DNA of 5,624 bases from Dorea sp. (GCA_016295505.1 JAEDLC010000113.1:1-5624); one strand, 5' to 3'; shown: positions 1-5,214, counted from the stretch's first letter. A program made the numbers and translations. The notes: a model not told the origin generated them from the letters alone.

Positions 1-689
1 TATTTTAATTCTTCCATGCCTTTTTCTGTATAGAGATCTTTAATCGTCACTGTCTTTGTAACGTCGTTAAACTGTATTTCCAGTGTTTCATCCCCGCTCA
101 GATCAATGGTTTCTCCTCCGTTCGGACTTAGAATGGTATCTTCATCGACAAAGGTAATTCCCCAGTAACCGCCTTCACGGGTCGATCGACTGAACGGACT
201 TACAAGTGCCTTTATGATTCGGATACTTTCTTTTTGATCTTCCTGAATACTCAGATCCAGGTCCATGTCTACATCAATATGGATATCTTCTCTCTTTGGA
301 TGGAATCCAATTGTCACCACACCACCTGTTTTTTCATAAGAGATTCTAACATCATCATAATCTGCCGTCTGTCCCCGTTCTGAATATTCTGAATAAAATG
401 CAAAGACACCGGGCACTACAAAGCAGATAATCGCCGTAATCAGAACTGCAATACCAATCTTTCGCAGATTCACTTTTCGTACTTTTCTCAAAGGCTGGAT
501 TTCCTTCTGCCTTTTTTCTCTCTCCTCCTGAGTCAGTTCTTCAGAGGCAATCTCTCTTTGCATTTCTTCCAGATATCGCCTGCATTCTCTGCAGCCCTCC
601 AGATGTTCTTCGATTGCCTGGTTACTTTCTTTGCTTGTCAGTCCGTCTATATAACTCGGAAATAAATCCCTGATAATCTCACACTTCAT
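1..689 (-). CDS. zf-HC2 anti-sigma factor, single-pass membrane protein (3' end at window edge)
   Basis: Probable anti-sigma factor that holds the ECF sigma factor encoded just upstream at the inner face of the membrane. The reading frame is open for 229 codons from ATG 689 to the left edge. Residues 1-45 form a zinc-binding anti-sigma domain with Cys3, His29, Cys33 and Cys36, the classic C-x25-HxxxCxxC pattern. A charged linker (about 46-77) leads to one hydrophobic span (about 78-99), and about 130 acidic, beta-rich residues should lie outside the cell as a possible sensor. The start lies 7 bases after the sigma stop, and its AAAGGG-type binding site lies inside the sigma gene end, so translation is probably coupled. 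The last two bases at the edge read TA in frame, so the stop (TAA or TAG) is probably one base outside; Tyr is the alternative. The C-terminal domain matches no family I recognise, and the signal is unknown. Confidence 0.87.
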   Translation of the reverse strand, partial: MKCEIIRDLFPSYIDGLTSKESNQAIEEHLEGCRECRRYLEEMQREIASEELTQEEREKRQKEIQPLRKVRKVNLRKIGIAVLITAIICFVVPGVFAFYSEYSERGQTADYDDVRISYEKTGGVVTIGFHPKREDIHIDVDMDLDLSIQEDQKESIRIIKALVSPFSRSTREGGYWGITFVDEDTILSPNGGETIDLSGDETLEIQFNDVTKTVTIKDLYTEKGMEELK

Positions 690-696
690 ATATTTT

Positions 697-1170
697 TCAC
701 CCTTTCATAATTTTCTGTTTTGCGCGGTAGAATGTTACGCGCGCCCAGTTCTCATTTTTTCCGAACAATTCCCCGATCTCTTTGAACGAGAATGCTCCTG
801 TAATCCGAAGAAATACTATTTCCTTGGATACTTCATCCAGAATGTGCACCTTTCGGAATAATTCCATCTTTTCTTCTCTGAGACACAGCTTCTCATCCAG
901 CGCAGCCTCCCCGGATGTCATGGCCTCCGGGATCGGAATCATTCCTTTCTTTTTTCTTCTCTCCAGTTCTCTGTACCAGTGGTGCTTCGCGATCTGGCAC
1001 AGCCAGGTGGAGACCTTACAGCTGCCGTCATACCGGTAGGAAGACTGAACCGCCTGACAGAATGTTTCCTGGGTCAGTTCCTCCGCGGTATCCTCTTCAT
1101 GACACAGAGACAACAGATATTTATATACAAACTCTGCGTGCTCCTTATATATGAAATCCATATCTAACAT
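697..1170 (-). CDS. ECF-type RNA polymerase sigma factor (sigma-70 family), first copy
   Basis: Directs RNA polymerase to a small regulon when released from its anti-sigma factor. The protein has 157 residues, normal for a minimal ECF sigma with only regions 2 and 4. Region 2 covers about residues 5-72 and includes TAEELTQETF (28-37) and the STWLCQIAKH stretch (54-63). A short linker spans about 73-95. Region 4 runs from about 98 to the end, with the helix-turn-helix SFKEIGELFG (128-137) followed by NWARVTFYRAK. The ATG at 1170 is well supported: AAGGAGGTGA sits 7 bases upstream, measured from GGAGG. A second Met at residue 4 is less well spaced. The gene is followed after 7 bases by a zf-HC2 anti-sigma gene, the usual cognate arrangement. 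It is a clear paralogue of the sigma factor at 4614-5129 and shares its upstream TGTAACGAAA motif. Target genes are not known. Confidence 0.95.
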   Translation of the reverse strand: MLDMDFIYKEHAEFVYKYLLSLCHEEDTAEELTQETFCQAVQSSYRYDGSCKVSTWLCQIAKHHWYRELERRKKKGMIPIPEAMTSGEAALDEKLCLREEKMELFRKVHILDEVSKEIVFLRITGAFSFKEIGELFGKNENWARVTFYRAKQKIMKG

Positions 1171-1193
1171 TCTCTCACCTCCTTGTACCCATA

Positions 1194-1220
1194 TATCCGA
1201 AAAACATAACTTTCGTTACA
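1194..1220 (-). promoter_or_regulatory. Putative autoregulated ECF promoter of the first sigma operon
   Basis: On the minus strand TGTAACGAAA (1220-1211) is followed 15 bases after TGTAAC by CGGATA (1199-1194), 24 bases before the start codon. TGTAAC resembles the -35 element of many ECF promoters (an AAC core). The -10 is less certain. The same decamer stands before the second sigma gene at 5177-5186, which is the main support. Autoregulation is inferred. Confidence 0.55.
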
Positions 1221-1236
1221 TATTTATTACATATTT
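1216..1236 (-). repeat. Tandem direct repeat TTACATATTT, 11-bp period, upstream of sigma promoter
   Basis: The decamer TTACATATTT occurs at 1216-1225 and again at 1227-1236 on the plus strand, a period of 11 bp or about one helical turn. The copy nearer the gene overlaps the putative -35 element (1215-1220). The spacing would suit a regulator bound on one DNA face or a curved upstream element. In AT-rich DNA such a repeat can also arise by chance. Confidence 0.5.
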
Positions 1237-1240
1237 TTTT

Positions 1241-1611
1241 CTTTTTTAGAGCCTTCCTCAGAATAAAATTGTAAAGTGAATTTGCAGATAGATTTCTATT
1301 TTCCGCCAAAATCAGATGCTTTTTTCCATCCTTTTTCCCCATTTTAGAGTGCCGAAAGCAAATAGAATTATGATTTTAAGCTTTTCTCGATGAATATTCC
1401 TCCTGGTTTTAGCCATTTTCAGCAGATAGATAATCCCTTTCAGGTAATTCTATCTGAAAAACCAAATTATTTCAGCATTTTTCTACGTCTAGATTCCTCA
1501 TTTCAATGATAGCTATCTGAAATTATTAATTTAAAAGTCTATATCCCCGGCAATTCCGCAGACACTGTCCCTGTACAGTAATTCCGGCTTTTCTTTTCTT
1601 TTTCACCATGC
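1241..1611. other. Non-coding intergenic region with inverted repeats of AGATAG/CTATCT
   Basis: I find no convincing coding frame between the first sigma operon and the methyltransferase promoter. The stretch is AT-rich and contains several related inverted repeats. ATAGA-tt-TCTAT lies at 1288-1299. A 12-bp stem with a 3-base bulge is formed by 1416-1430 and 1449-1460, with TTTTCA and AGATAGA in its left arm. ATTTCA-at-GATAG followed directly by CTATCTGAAAT lies at 1500-1523. GCAGATAGAT is repeated at 1284-1293 and 1422-1431, and CTATCTGAAA at 1450-1459 and 1513-1522. The region ends in a plus-strand terminator-like hairpin. It may encode a small RNA, hold operator sites, or be decayed sequence; no choice can be made from sequence alone. 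Confidence 0.5.
1547..1603 (+). terminator. Terminator-like hairpin with T-rich tail, no upstream plus-strand gene
   Basis: CCGG-c-AATT (1547-1555) can pair with AATTCCGG (1580-1587), and inside it ACTGT (1564-1568) pairs with ACAGT (1575-1579). The tail from 1589 is a pyrimidine run rich in T, in plus-strand orientation. The minus strand has no T run after the hairpin. The stem is interrupted by an internal loop, so strength is uncertain. No plus-strand gene precedes it in the window. Confidence 0.45.
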
Positions 1612-1617
1612 TATAAT
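1609..1617 (+). promoter_or_regulatory. Extended -10 promoter of the methyltransferase gene
   Basis: TGCTATAAT (1609-1617) is a perfect TGnTATAAT extended -10 element. No good TTGACA-like -35 stands at the right distance, as is common with extended -10 promoters. Transcription would start near 1624, giving a leader of roughly 64 bases. GAGAGGA (about 1672-1678) precedes ATG 1688 by about 9 bases and serves as ribosome binding site. Confidence 0.7.
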
Positions 1618-1687
1618 CCTATTGAAATTCTAATACAGCAGTATGTATTTGTATATCAATATTGCCATAAAGAGAGGATTATAGAGT

Positions 1688-2554
1688 ATGTGGATTGCAG
1701 ATCAATGGAAAGATTATGAAGTAATAGATTGCAGTAAGGGTGAAAAACTGGAACGTTGGGGAGAGTACCTTCTGGTACGTCCGGATCCGCAGGTCATCTG
1801 GGACACGCCTAAAACGGAACACGGCTGGAAGCATATGAACGGTCACTACCACAGAAGTAAAAAAGGCGGCGGGGAATGGGAATTCTTCGATCTGCCGGAA
1901 CAGTGGCAGATTCATTATAAAGACCTGACATTCAACCTGAAGCCATTCAGTTTCAAACATACCGGATTGTTTCCGGAGCAGGCCGCAAACTGGGACTGGT
2001 TCTCTGAAAAGATCCGAAGTTCCGGACGCCCGGTCAAGGTGCTGAATCTGTTTGCCTATACCGGAGGAGCAACGCTGGCCGCTGCTGCTGCCGGAGCCAG
2101 TGTTACACACGTGGATGCTTCCAAGGGTATGGTGAACTGGGCGAAAGAAAATGCCGCTTCTTCCGGACTGTCTGACAAGCCGATCCGCTGGCTGGTTGAT
2201 GACTGTGTAAAATTTGTAGAACGTGAGATTCGAAGAGGCAACCATTACGATGCCATTATTATGGACCCTCCTTCCTATGGACGTGGTCCGAAGGGTGAGA
2301 TCTGGAAGATTGAAGATGCGATCCATCCTCTGATCAAGCTGTGTACCCGGATTCTGTCGGATGATCCTCTCTTCTTCCTGGTAAACTCCTATACCACCGG
2401 ACTTGCTCCGGCAGTTCTTACCTACATGCTCGGAACAGAGCTAAAGAAATGGAACGGACATGTGGATTCCCAGGAGATCGGACTTCCGGTCACACATTCC
2501 GGACTTGTACTTCCATGCGGTGCATCCGGAAGATGGGAGGCCAACGATCACTAA
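1688..2554 (+). CDS. Class I SAM-dependent methyltransferase, RlmI-like (COG1092)
   Basis: Predicted cytoplasmic S-adenosylmethionine-dependent methyltransferase, probably acting on rRNA or another RNA. Residues 1-110 are an N-terminal domain of mixed strands. The Rossmann fold follows: motif I VLNLFAYTGG (118-127) binds SAM, HVDAS (141-145) supplies the acidic residue for the SAM ribose, DDC (171-173) is the usual adenine-contact site, and DPPSYGRGPKGE (193-204) is the catalytic-loop motif IV. At 288 residues it is shorter than RlmI (about 396) and I see no N-terminal PUA domain. The position where I expect the SC motif with the catalytic cysteine of m5C enzymes reads VNSYTTGL (232-239), so cytosine-C5 methylation is doubtful. 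The C-terminal LPCGASGRWE (275-284) fits a Clostridia subgroup of this family. It is the only plus-strand gene in the window, appears monocistronic, and has its own promoter. Exact substrate is unknown. Confidence 0.9.
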   Translation: MWIADQWKDYEVIDCSKGEKLERWGEYLLVRPDPQVIWDTPKTEHGWKHMNGHYHRSKKGGGEWEFFDLPEQWQIHYKDLTFNLKPFSFKHTGLFPEQAANWDWFSEKIRSSGRPVKVLNLFAYTGGATLAAAAAGASVTHVDASKGMVNWAKENAASSGLSDKPIRWLVDDCVKFVEREIRRGNHYDAIIMDPPSYGRGPKGEIWKIEDAIHPLIKLCTRILSDDPLFFLVNSYTTGLAPAVLTYMLGTELKKWNGHVDSQEIGLPVTHSGLVLPCGASGRWEANDH

Positions 2555-2567
2555 TCTCTTTCAACAC

Positions 2568-2630
2568 AAAAACAGGGCGGTGGCAAAACAGAGATATCAT
2601 GTGTATATCCCGATTTTGCACCGTCCTGTT
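2568..2630 (-). terminator. Long hairpin terminator between convergent genes
   Basis: Plus-strand 2571-2588 (AACAGGGCGGTGGCAAAA) pairs with 2614-2630 (TTTTGCACCGTCCTGTT): 17 pairs including one G-U wobble and one bulged G. GATAT/ATATC can extend pairing inside the loop. On the minus strand the stem runs into TTTTT (2572-2568) and begins 19 bases after the HAD gene stop, a good intrinsic terminator. For the methyltransferase the stem begins 17 bases after the stop, but ACAGTTATT follows, so plus-strand termination is probably weaker. Confidence 0.8.
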
Positions 2631-2648
2631 ACAGTTATTAAGATACAG

Positions 2649-3299
2649 TTATAAAGATTCCAGAAAAGGAATCACCTCTCTCAGCGAATGAAATTTCCGA
2701 TATACGAGGGAAAGAATCTCCTCCGTCGGCTCCACCAGATCCGGTATCATAACCGGAAGCATTCCGGCTGCATGCGCCGATCGAATCCCTCCCGGTGCAT
2801 CTTCCAGTGCAATACAGGATCCCGGTGTTACACCGATACATTCTGCTGCTTTCAGGTAGATCTCCGGATCCGGCTTCGCATGCTGCACCATATCTCCATA
2901 TACAGCTCCGTCAAAATACGATTCTATCCCTGCATCTTCCAGATTCTTCTGTGCATATGCTCTGCTCGACGATGTTGCCACAGCCATCTTGTATCCCTGC
3001 TGTTTTGCATATTCCAGCAGTTCTCCCGCACCCGGCTTCATCGGAAGTCCTTCCCGTTCCACGATCCTGTAAAAGCTGACACTTGCAAGTCTTCCAAACT
3101 CTTCAAATGGAAAGTCTTTCCGGATTGTTCTGGCAAAATATGCATACCTGCCGGCCCGGTTCATCCCAAGCGTATGGTAGATCTGATCTCCCATATGTGG
3201 AATTCCCAGTTCATTGCCTGCCTCTTCCCAGGATCGCTGGACGATCCGTTCCGAATCAAAGAGCAGACCATCCATGTCAAATATCAAAGCCTCTGTCAT
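2649..3299 (-). CDS. HAD-superfamily hydrolase, beta-phosphoglucomutase/phosphatase-like
   Basis: Predicted cytoplasmic HAD enzyme of subfamily IA, acting on a small phosphorylated metabolite such as a sugar phosphate. All four motifs are present. Motif I is DMDGLLFDSE (8-17), with nucleophile Asp8 and acid/base Asp10. Motif II is ATSSS (108-112). Motif III is Lys142 in HAKPDPEIY. Motif IV is EDAPGG (166-171), with Glu166 and Asp167 for Mg2+. Residues about 15-85 form the helical C1 cap. At 216 residues it has normal length for the beta-PGM/YniC-like group. The start at ATG 3299 has GAGGGGAG about 9 bases upstream. It follows a 53-codon small gene after 46 bases with no promoter or terminator visible between, so the two are probably co-transcribed. 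Sequence does not separate mutase from phosphatase; phosphatase is the safer guess. Confidence 0.92.
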   Translation of the reverse strand: MTEALIFDMDGLLFDSERIVQRSWEEAGNELGIPHMGDQIYHTLGMNRAGRYAYFARTIRKDFPFEEFGRLASVSFYRIVEREGLPMKPGAGELLEYAKQQGYKMAVATSSSRAYAQKNLEDAGIESYFDGAVYGDMVQHAKPDPEIYLKAAECIGVTPGSCIALEDAPGGIRSAHAAGMLPVMIPDLVEPTEEILSLVYRKFHSLREVIPFLESL

Positions 3300-3326
3300 T
3301 ATGTATAACTCCCCTCGTATGTCTAT

Positions 3327-3354
3327 TTTTTAGAATTCCATATTTTTAGAATTC
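3327..3354. repeat. Direct repeat TTTTTAGAATTC, 16-bp period
   Basis: The plus-strand dodecamer TTTTTAGAATTC occurs at 3327-3338 and 3343-3354, separated by 4 bases. The right copy overlaps the last codons and stop of the small gene (Glu-Phe-stop); the left copy lies in the gap before the HAD gene. It may come from a local duplication that moved or created the small gene's end. AGAATTCT is palindromic in the left copy context, but no known site is recognised. Confidence 0.55.
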
Positions 3355-3507
3355 GATGCCTTTTCCAAGCGCATCTTTCAGATAATCCGCCACTTCCTCA
3401 AGCTTATGGACGGCATTCATCTTCTCTTCCCACTCTTCTCCTTCTGCTTCTTTGTTAACCAGACATTGTTGAATATGTTTTATTTCTTTTATCAGATCTT
3501 CCGTCAT
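3346..3507 (-). CDS. Small acidic helical protein, 53 aa, unknown function
   Basis: A short frame of 53 codons plus TAA with strong translation signals. AAAGGAGG stands before ATG 3507 with 7 bases between GGAGG and the start, and an extended -10 promoter lies about 70 bases upstream. The protein begins MTEDLIKEIKHIQ and ends GKGIEF. It is rich in Glu and Lys, acidic overall (14 Asp/Glu against 7 Lys), with regularly spaced Leu, Ile and Val that suit one or two amphipathic helices or a short coiled coil. There is one Cys (15), no signal peptide and no membrane span, so it should be cytoplasmic. It precedes the HAD gene by 46 bases and is probably its operon partner. I do not recognise a family. 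It could be a binding partner of the HAD enzyme or an independent small protein. Confidence 0.72.
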   Translation of the reverse strand: MTEDLIKEIKHIQQCLVNKEAEGEEWEEKMNAVHKLEEVADYLKDALGKGIEF

Positions 3508-3529
3508 ATGAATTCCTCCTTTGCTGAAA

Positions 3530-3560
3530 TATCACTTATGGTACACTGATTATCACTTAT
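3530..3560 (-). repeat. Direct repeat TATCACTTAT, 21-bp period, in leader of small gene
   Basis: TATCACTTAT occurs at 3530-3539 and 3551-3560 on the plus strand (ATAAGTGATA in the transcript sense). The period of 21 bp is two helical turns, and CTGA precedes each copy by 1 or 2 bases on the plus strand. Both copies lie between the extended -10 element and the ribosome binding site of the small gene, where a repressor or an RNA-binding regulator could act. Regulation is inferred from position only. Confidence 0.55.
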
Positions 3561-3576
3561 CTGTTATTACATTTTT

Positions 3577-3585
3577 ATTATACCA
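3577..3585 (-). promoter_or_regulatory. Extended -10 promoter of the small gene-HAD operon
   Basis: On the minus strand TGGTATAAT (3585-3577) is a perfect TGnTATAAT element. Transcription would start near 3570 and give a leader of about 63 bases. No consensus -35 is visible 17 bases upstream. The surrounding CTTATGGTA is present in inverted form at 3535-3543 in the leader. The promoter stands between the second anti-sigma gene and the small gene, with no clear terminator before it, so readthrough from the sigma operon is also possible. Confidence 0.68.
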
Positions 3586-3647
3586 TAAGATATAATATCC
3601 CGCTACAGAAGAGGCCAGAATAACCCTATATAAAATCAAATCTAAAA

Positions 3648-4613
3648 TTAAGGTTTCTCATACTGCGGCAGTAATATCGTCTCATAATTATTTGAAAATA
3701 CGACACTATCTCTAACATCATAACCGCTGGAATATGTTTGCCTGATATTCAGGTCCTCCCGATATATCTTCACAATTTCTTCGCCACTGTCCCAACCCAG
3801 CTTTTCACATTCCCGAACTGCTTCCTCTATCTGATCGTTCCGTACATATTCGGCAATTGCTTTTCGTTCTATCTCCTCCGGAGCTTCCTCTACTTTCTGT
3901 CCTCTTTTCCAAATGGTCATACAGTCTGATTCGGTCTTTCCACGATATCTGATTTCACTGCAGCGCTGAATAAATTCTTTTCCGCTTTCTTCCTGCACTC
4001 CCAGACGTTCTGTAGAAAATATCGCTGTCATCTGATGAAACTTTACATGATTCCCGCTTTCCCATGGTGTCAGCTGACGAAAACAGATTTCAAGGGATGC
4101 ATCATCTGTATTCCGGTCAACTTCATCTTCCGGTATCATAAAATCGCTATACTGATAGATTCCAATCTTCTTATCGGATTCCAATGTGCAATAGATGTCT
4201 CCATTCTTCAACCGATACAGCTCCGTTATCTTAATCTGATCTGTCGGTATTGTATAAACCATACCAATAATTCCCCAGTTATTATTTGACAGACGATTAC
4301 AAACCTCATTGGTCACCGCAACTGCCAGGATAATCACCGCCAATATAACCCCTAAGACAGACATGCTTTTATAAGTCATCCTTTTCTTAAATTTTTTCAT
4401 AATACGCGCCGCCTGGTCCGCCTGTTCTTCCTCGGAAGACTCCTTTTGAATATCACTCACTTTCAAATCCTTCCTGCCATTTTCATATATCTTCATACAT
4501 TCCTCACAGCCTCGTATATGCTCCTCAACCATTTGTCTGCTTTCTTCCTGAAGTACATTATCTTCATACAGCACCAGAAGATCCTGTACAATAGCACATT
4601 CTTTTCCCTTCAT
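3648..4613 (-). CDS. zf-HC2 anti-sigma factor with large extracytoplasmic domain
   Basis: Probable membrane-bound anti-sigma factor for the sigma protein encoded directly upstream. Of its 321 residues, about 1-48 form the zinc-binding anti-sigma domain with Cys6, His32, Cys36 and Cys39, the same spacing as in the protein at 1-689. A charged linker leads to one membrane span (about 84-101, LGVILAVIILAVAV core). Some 220 residues then lie outside the cell; they are not similar by eye to the other anti-sigma protein's outer part and match no family I recognise. The near-C-terminal part (about 245-290) looks helical and charged. ATG follows the sigma stop without a gap (TAGATG), and AAGGAGGA inside the sigma gene end is the binding site, which points to translational coupling and matched amounts. 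The extracytoplasmic domain is the likely sensor; its signal is unknown. Confidence 0.88.
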   Translation of the reverse strand: MKGKECAIVQDLLVLYEDNVLQEESRQMVEEHIRGCEECMKIYENGRKDLKVSDIQKESSEEEQADQAARIMKKFKKRMTYKSMSVLGVILAVIILAVAVTNEVCNRLSNNNWGIIGMVYTIPTDQIKITELYRLKNGDIYCTLESDKKIGIYQYSDFMIPEDEVDRNTDDASLEICFRQLTPWESGNHVKFHQMTAIFSTERLGVQEESGKEFIQRCSEIRYRGKTESDCMTIWKRGQKVEEAPEEIERKAIAEYVRNDQIEEAVRECEKLGWDSGEEIVKIYREDLNIRQTYSSGYDVRDSVVFSNNYETILLPQYEKP

Positions 4614-5129
4614 CTATGACTCCTCCTTCATCATTTCCTGAATCTTTATTTTTGCCCGGTAATGGGTAACTCTCGCCCAACCCTCTCCATGTCCGAATAT
4701 TTCTCCGATTTCTCTATAGGATAATTCTCCCAGTGTTCTCAGTATAAATACCTCTTTGTATGGTTCTTCTAATATATGTAATATTCTGTAAACAGCTAAC
4801 GCCTCCTCTTTAAGAATATACCGGGATTCCGGTGTGGTTTTTTCTTCACTTGCGGTTACTTTCACTTCTGTCTCATTGATATTCTCCAGATTCACTTCCC
4901 CTCCGGTGAGACGTTTTTGCTTCTTTTTCCAGGAAATATACACATTTTTCCCGATTCGGCAAAGCCAGGTCTTAAAATGACACTCTCCTTTAAAGCGATC
5001 GATATATTTCAGTGCCCTGTAAAACGTTTCCTGCGTAAGATCCTCAGCGGTCTGTGCATCACCGGTCATTGACAGCAGATAATAGAACACATCTCGATAA
5101 TATAATTTGTATACATCCTCAAGTTGCAA
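4614..5129 (-). CDS. ECF-type RNA polymerase sigma factor, second copy, TTG start
   Basis: ECF sigma factor of 171 residues from the preferred start, paralogous to the one at 697-1170. Region 2 (about 2-70) contains TAEDLTQETF (27-36) and KTWLCRIGKN (53-62). The linker (about 71-103) is longer and more polar than in the other copy. Region 4 (about 105-165) contains the helix-turn-helix SYREIGEIFG (137-146) and WARVTHYRAK (151-160). An in-frame GTG at 5138 would give 174 residues, but its bases are part of the Shine-Dalgarno sequence AGGAGGTGAG (5143-5134). TTG at 5129 lies 8 bases after GGAGG, and the resulting N-terminus lines up with the paralogue (MQLEDVYKLY against MLDMDFIYKE). The zf-HC2 anti-sigma gene follows immediately. 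TGTAACGAAA upstream suggests autoregulation. Regulon unknown. Confidence 0.93.
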   Translation of the reverse strand: MQLEDVYKLYYRDVFYYLLSMTGDAQTAEDLTQETFYRALKYIDRFKGECHFKTWLCRIGKNVYISWKKKQKRLTGGEVNLENINETEVKVTASEEKTTPESRYILKEEALAVYRILHILEEPYKEVFILRTLGELSYREIGEIFGHGEGWARVTHYRAKIKIQEMMKEES

Positions 5130-5161
5130 TGTTCTCACCTCCTCGTTTCTTTACCTATACA

Positions 5162-5186
5162 GACTTCCATACTTTTTTTCGTTACA
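5162..5186 (-). promoter_or_regulatory. Putative autoregulated ECF promoter of the second sigma operon
   Basis: TGTAACGAAA (5186-5177, minus strand) repeats exactly the decamer found before the first sigma gene, at similar distance to the start codon. GTC (5164-5162) follows 16 bases after TGTAAC and resembles ECF -10 elements of the CGTC type. The -35 begins in the last T of the preceding gene's terminator tail. Confidence 0.58.
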
Positions 5187-5214
5187 AAAAAACCAGAAAT
5201 TTCTTTCTGGTTTT
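5186..5214 (-). terminator. Intrinsic terminator of the GNAT gene
   Basis: A perfect 11-bp stem, AAAACCAGAAA on both minus-strand and plus-strand readings (5189-5199 with 5204-5214), closes a 4-base loop. On the minus strand it is followed by seven T (5192-5186, partly within the stem foot). It starts 9 bases after the GNAT stop and insulates the second sigma operon from readthrough. The stem is AT-rich. Confidence 0.82.

Noticed and set aside
782..1167. Three plus-strand open frames opposite the first sigma factor
   Set aside because: They overlap each other and a clear sigma gene, and have no convincing start signals.
1284..1523. CRISPR-like array from repeated AGATAG/CTATCT units
   Set aside because: The units are short, change orientation and have irregular spacing; no cas gene is present.
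1679..2326. 215-codon open frame on the minus strand opposite the methyltransferase
   Set aside because: It lies wholly within or beside a strongly supported plus-strand gene, has no family motifs, and its composition is that of an antisense shadow.
2449..2691. Plus-strand frames of 64 and 80 codons crossing the methyltransferase end
   Set aside because: They overlap the methyltransferase C-terminus and run through the terminator hairpin; no binding site.
2688..3308. 206-codon open frame on the plus strand opposite the HAD gene
   Set aside because: The HAD protein on the minus strand has all four catalytic motifs. The plus-strand product is Cys/His/Ser-rich without motifs and has no ribosome binding site.
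3535..3589. Invertible (phase-variable) promoter between 9-bp inverted repeats
   Set aside because: The arms are short, the segment is only 37 bp, one arm is part of the -10 element itself, and no recombinase gene is near. Kept only as an operator or hairpin possibility.
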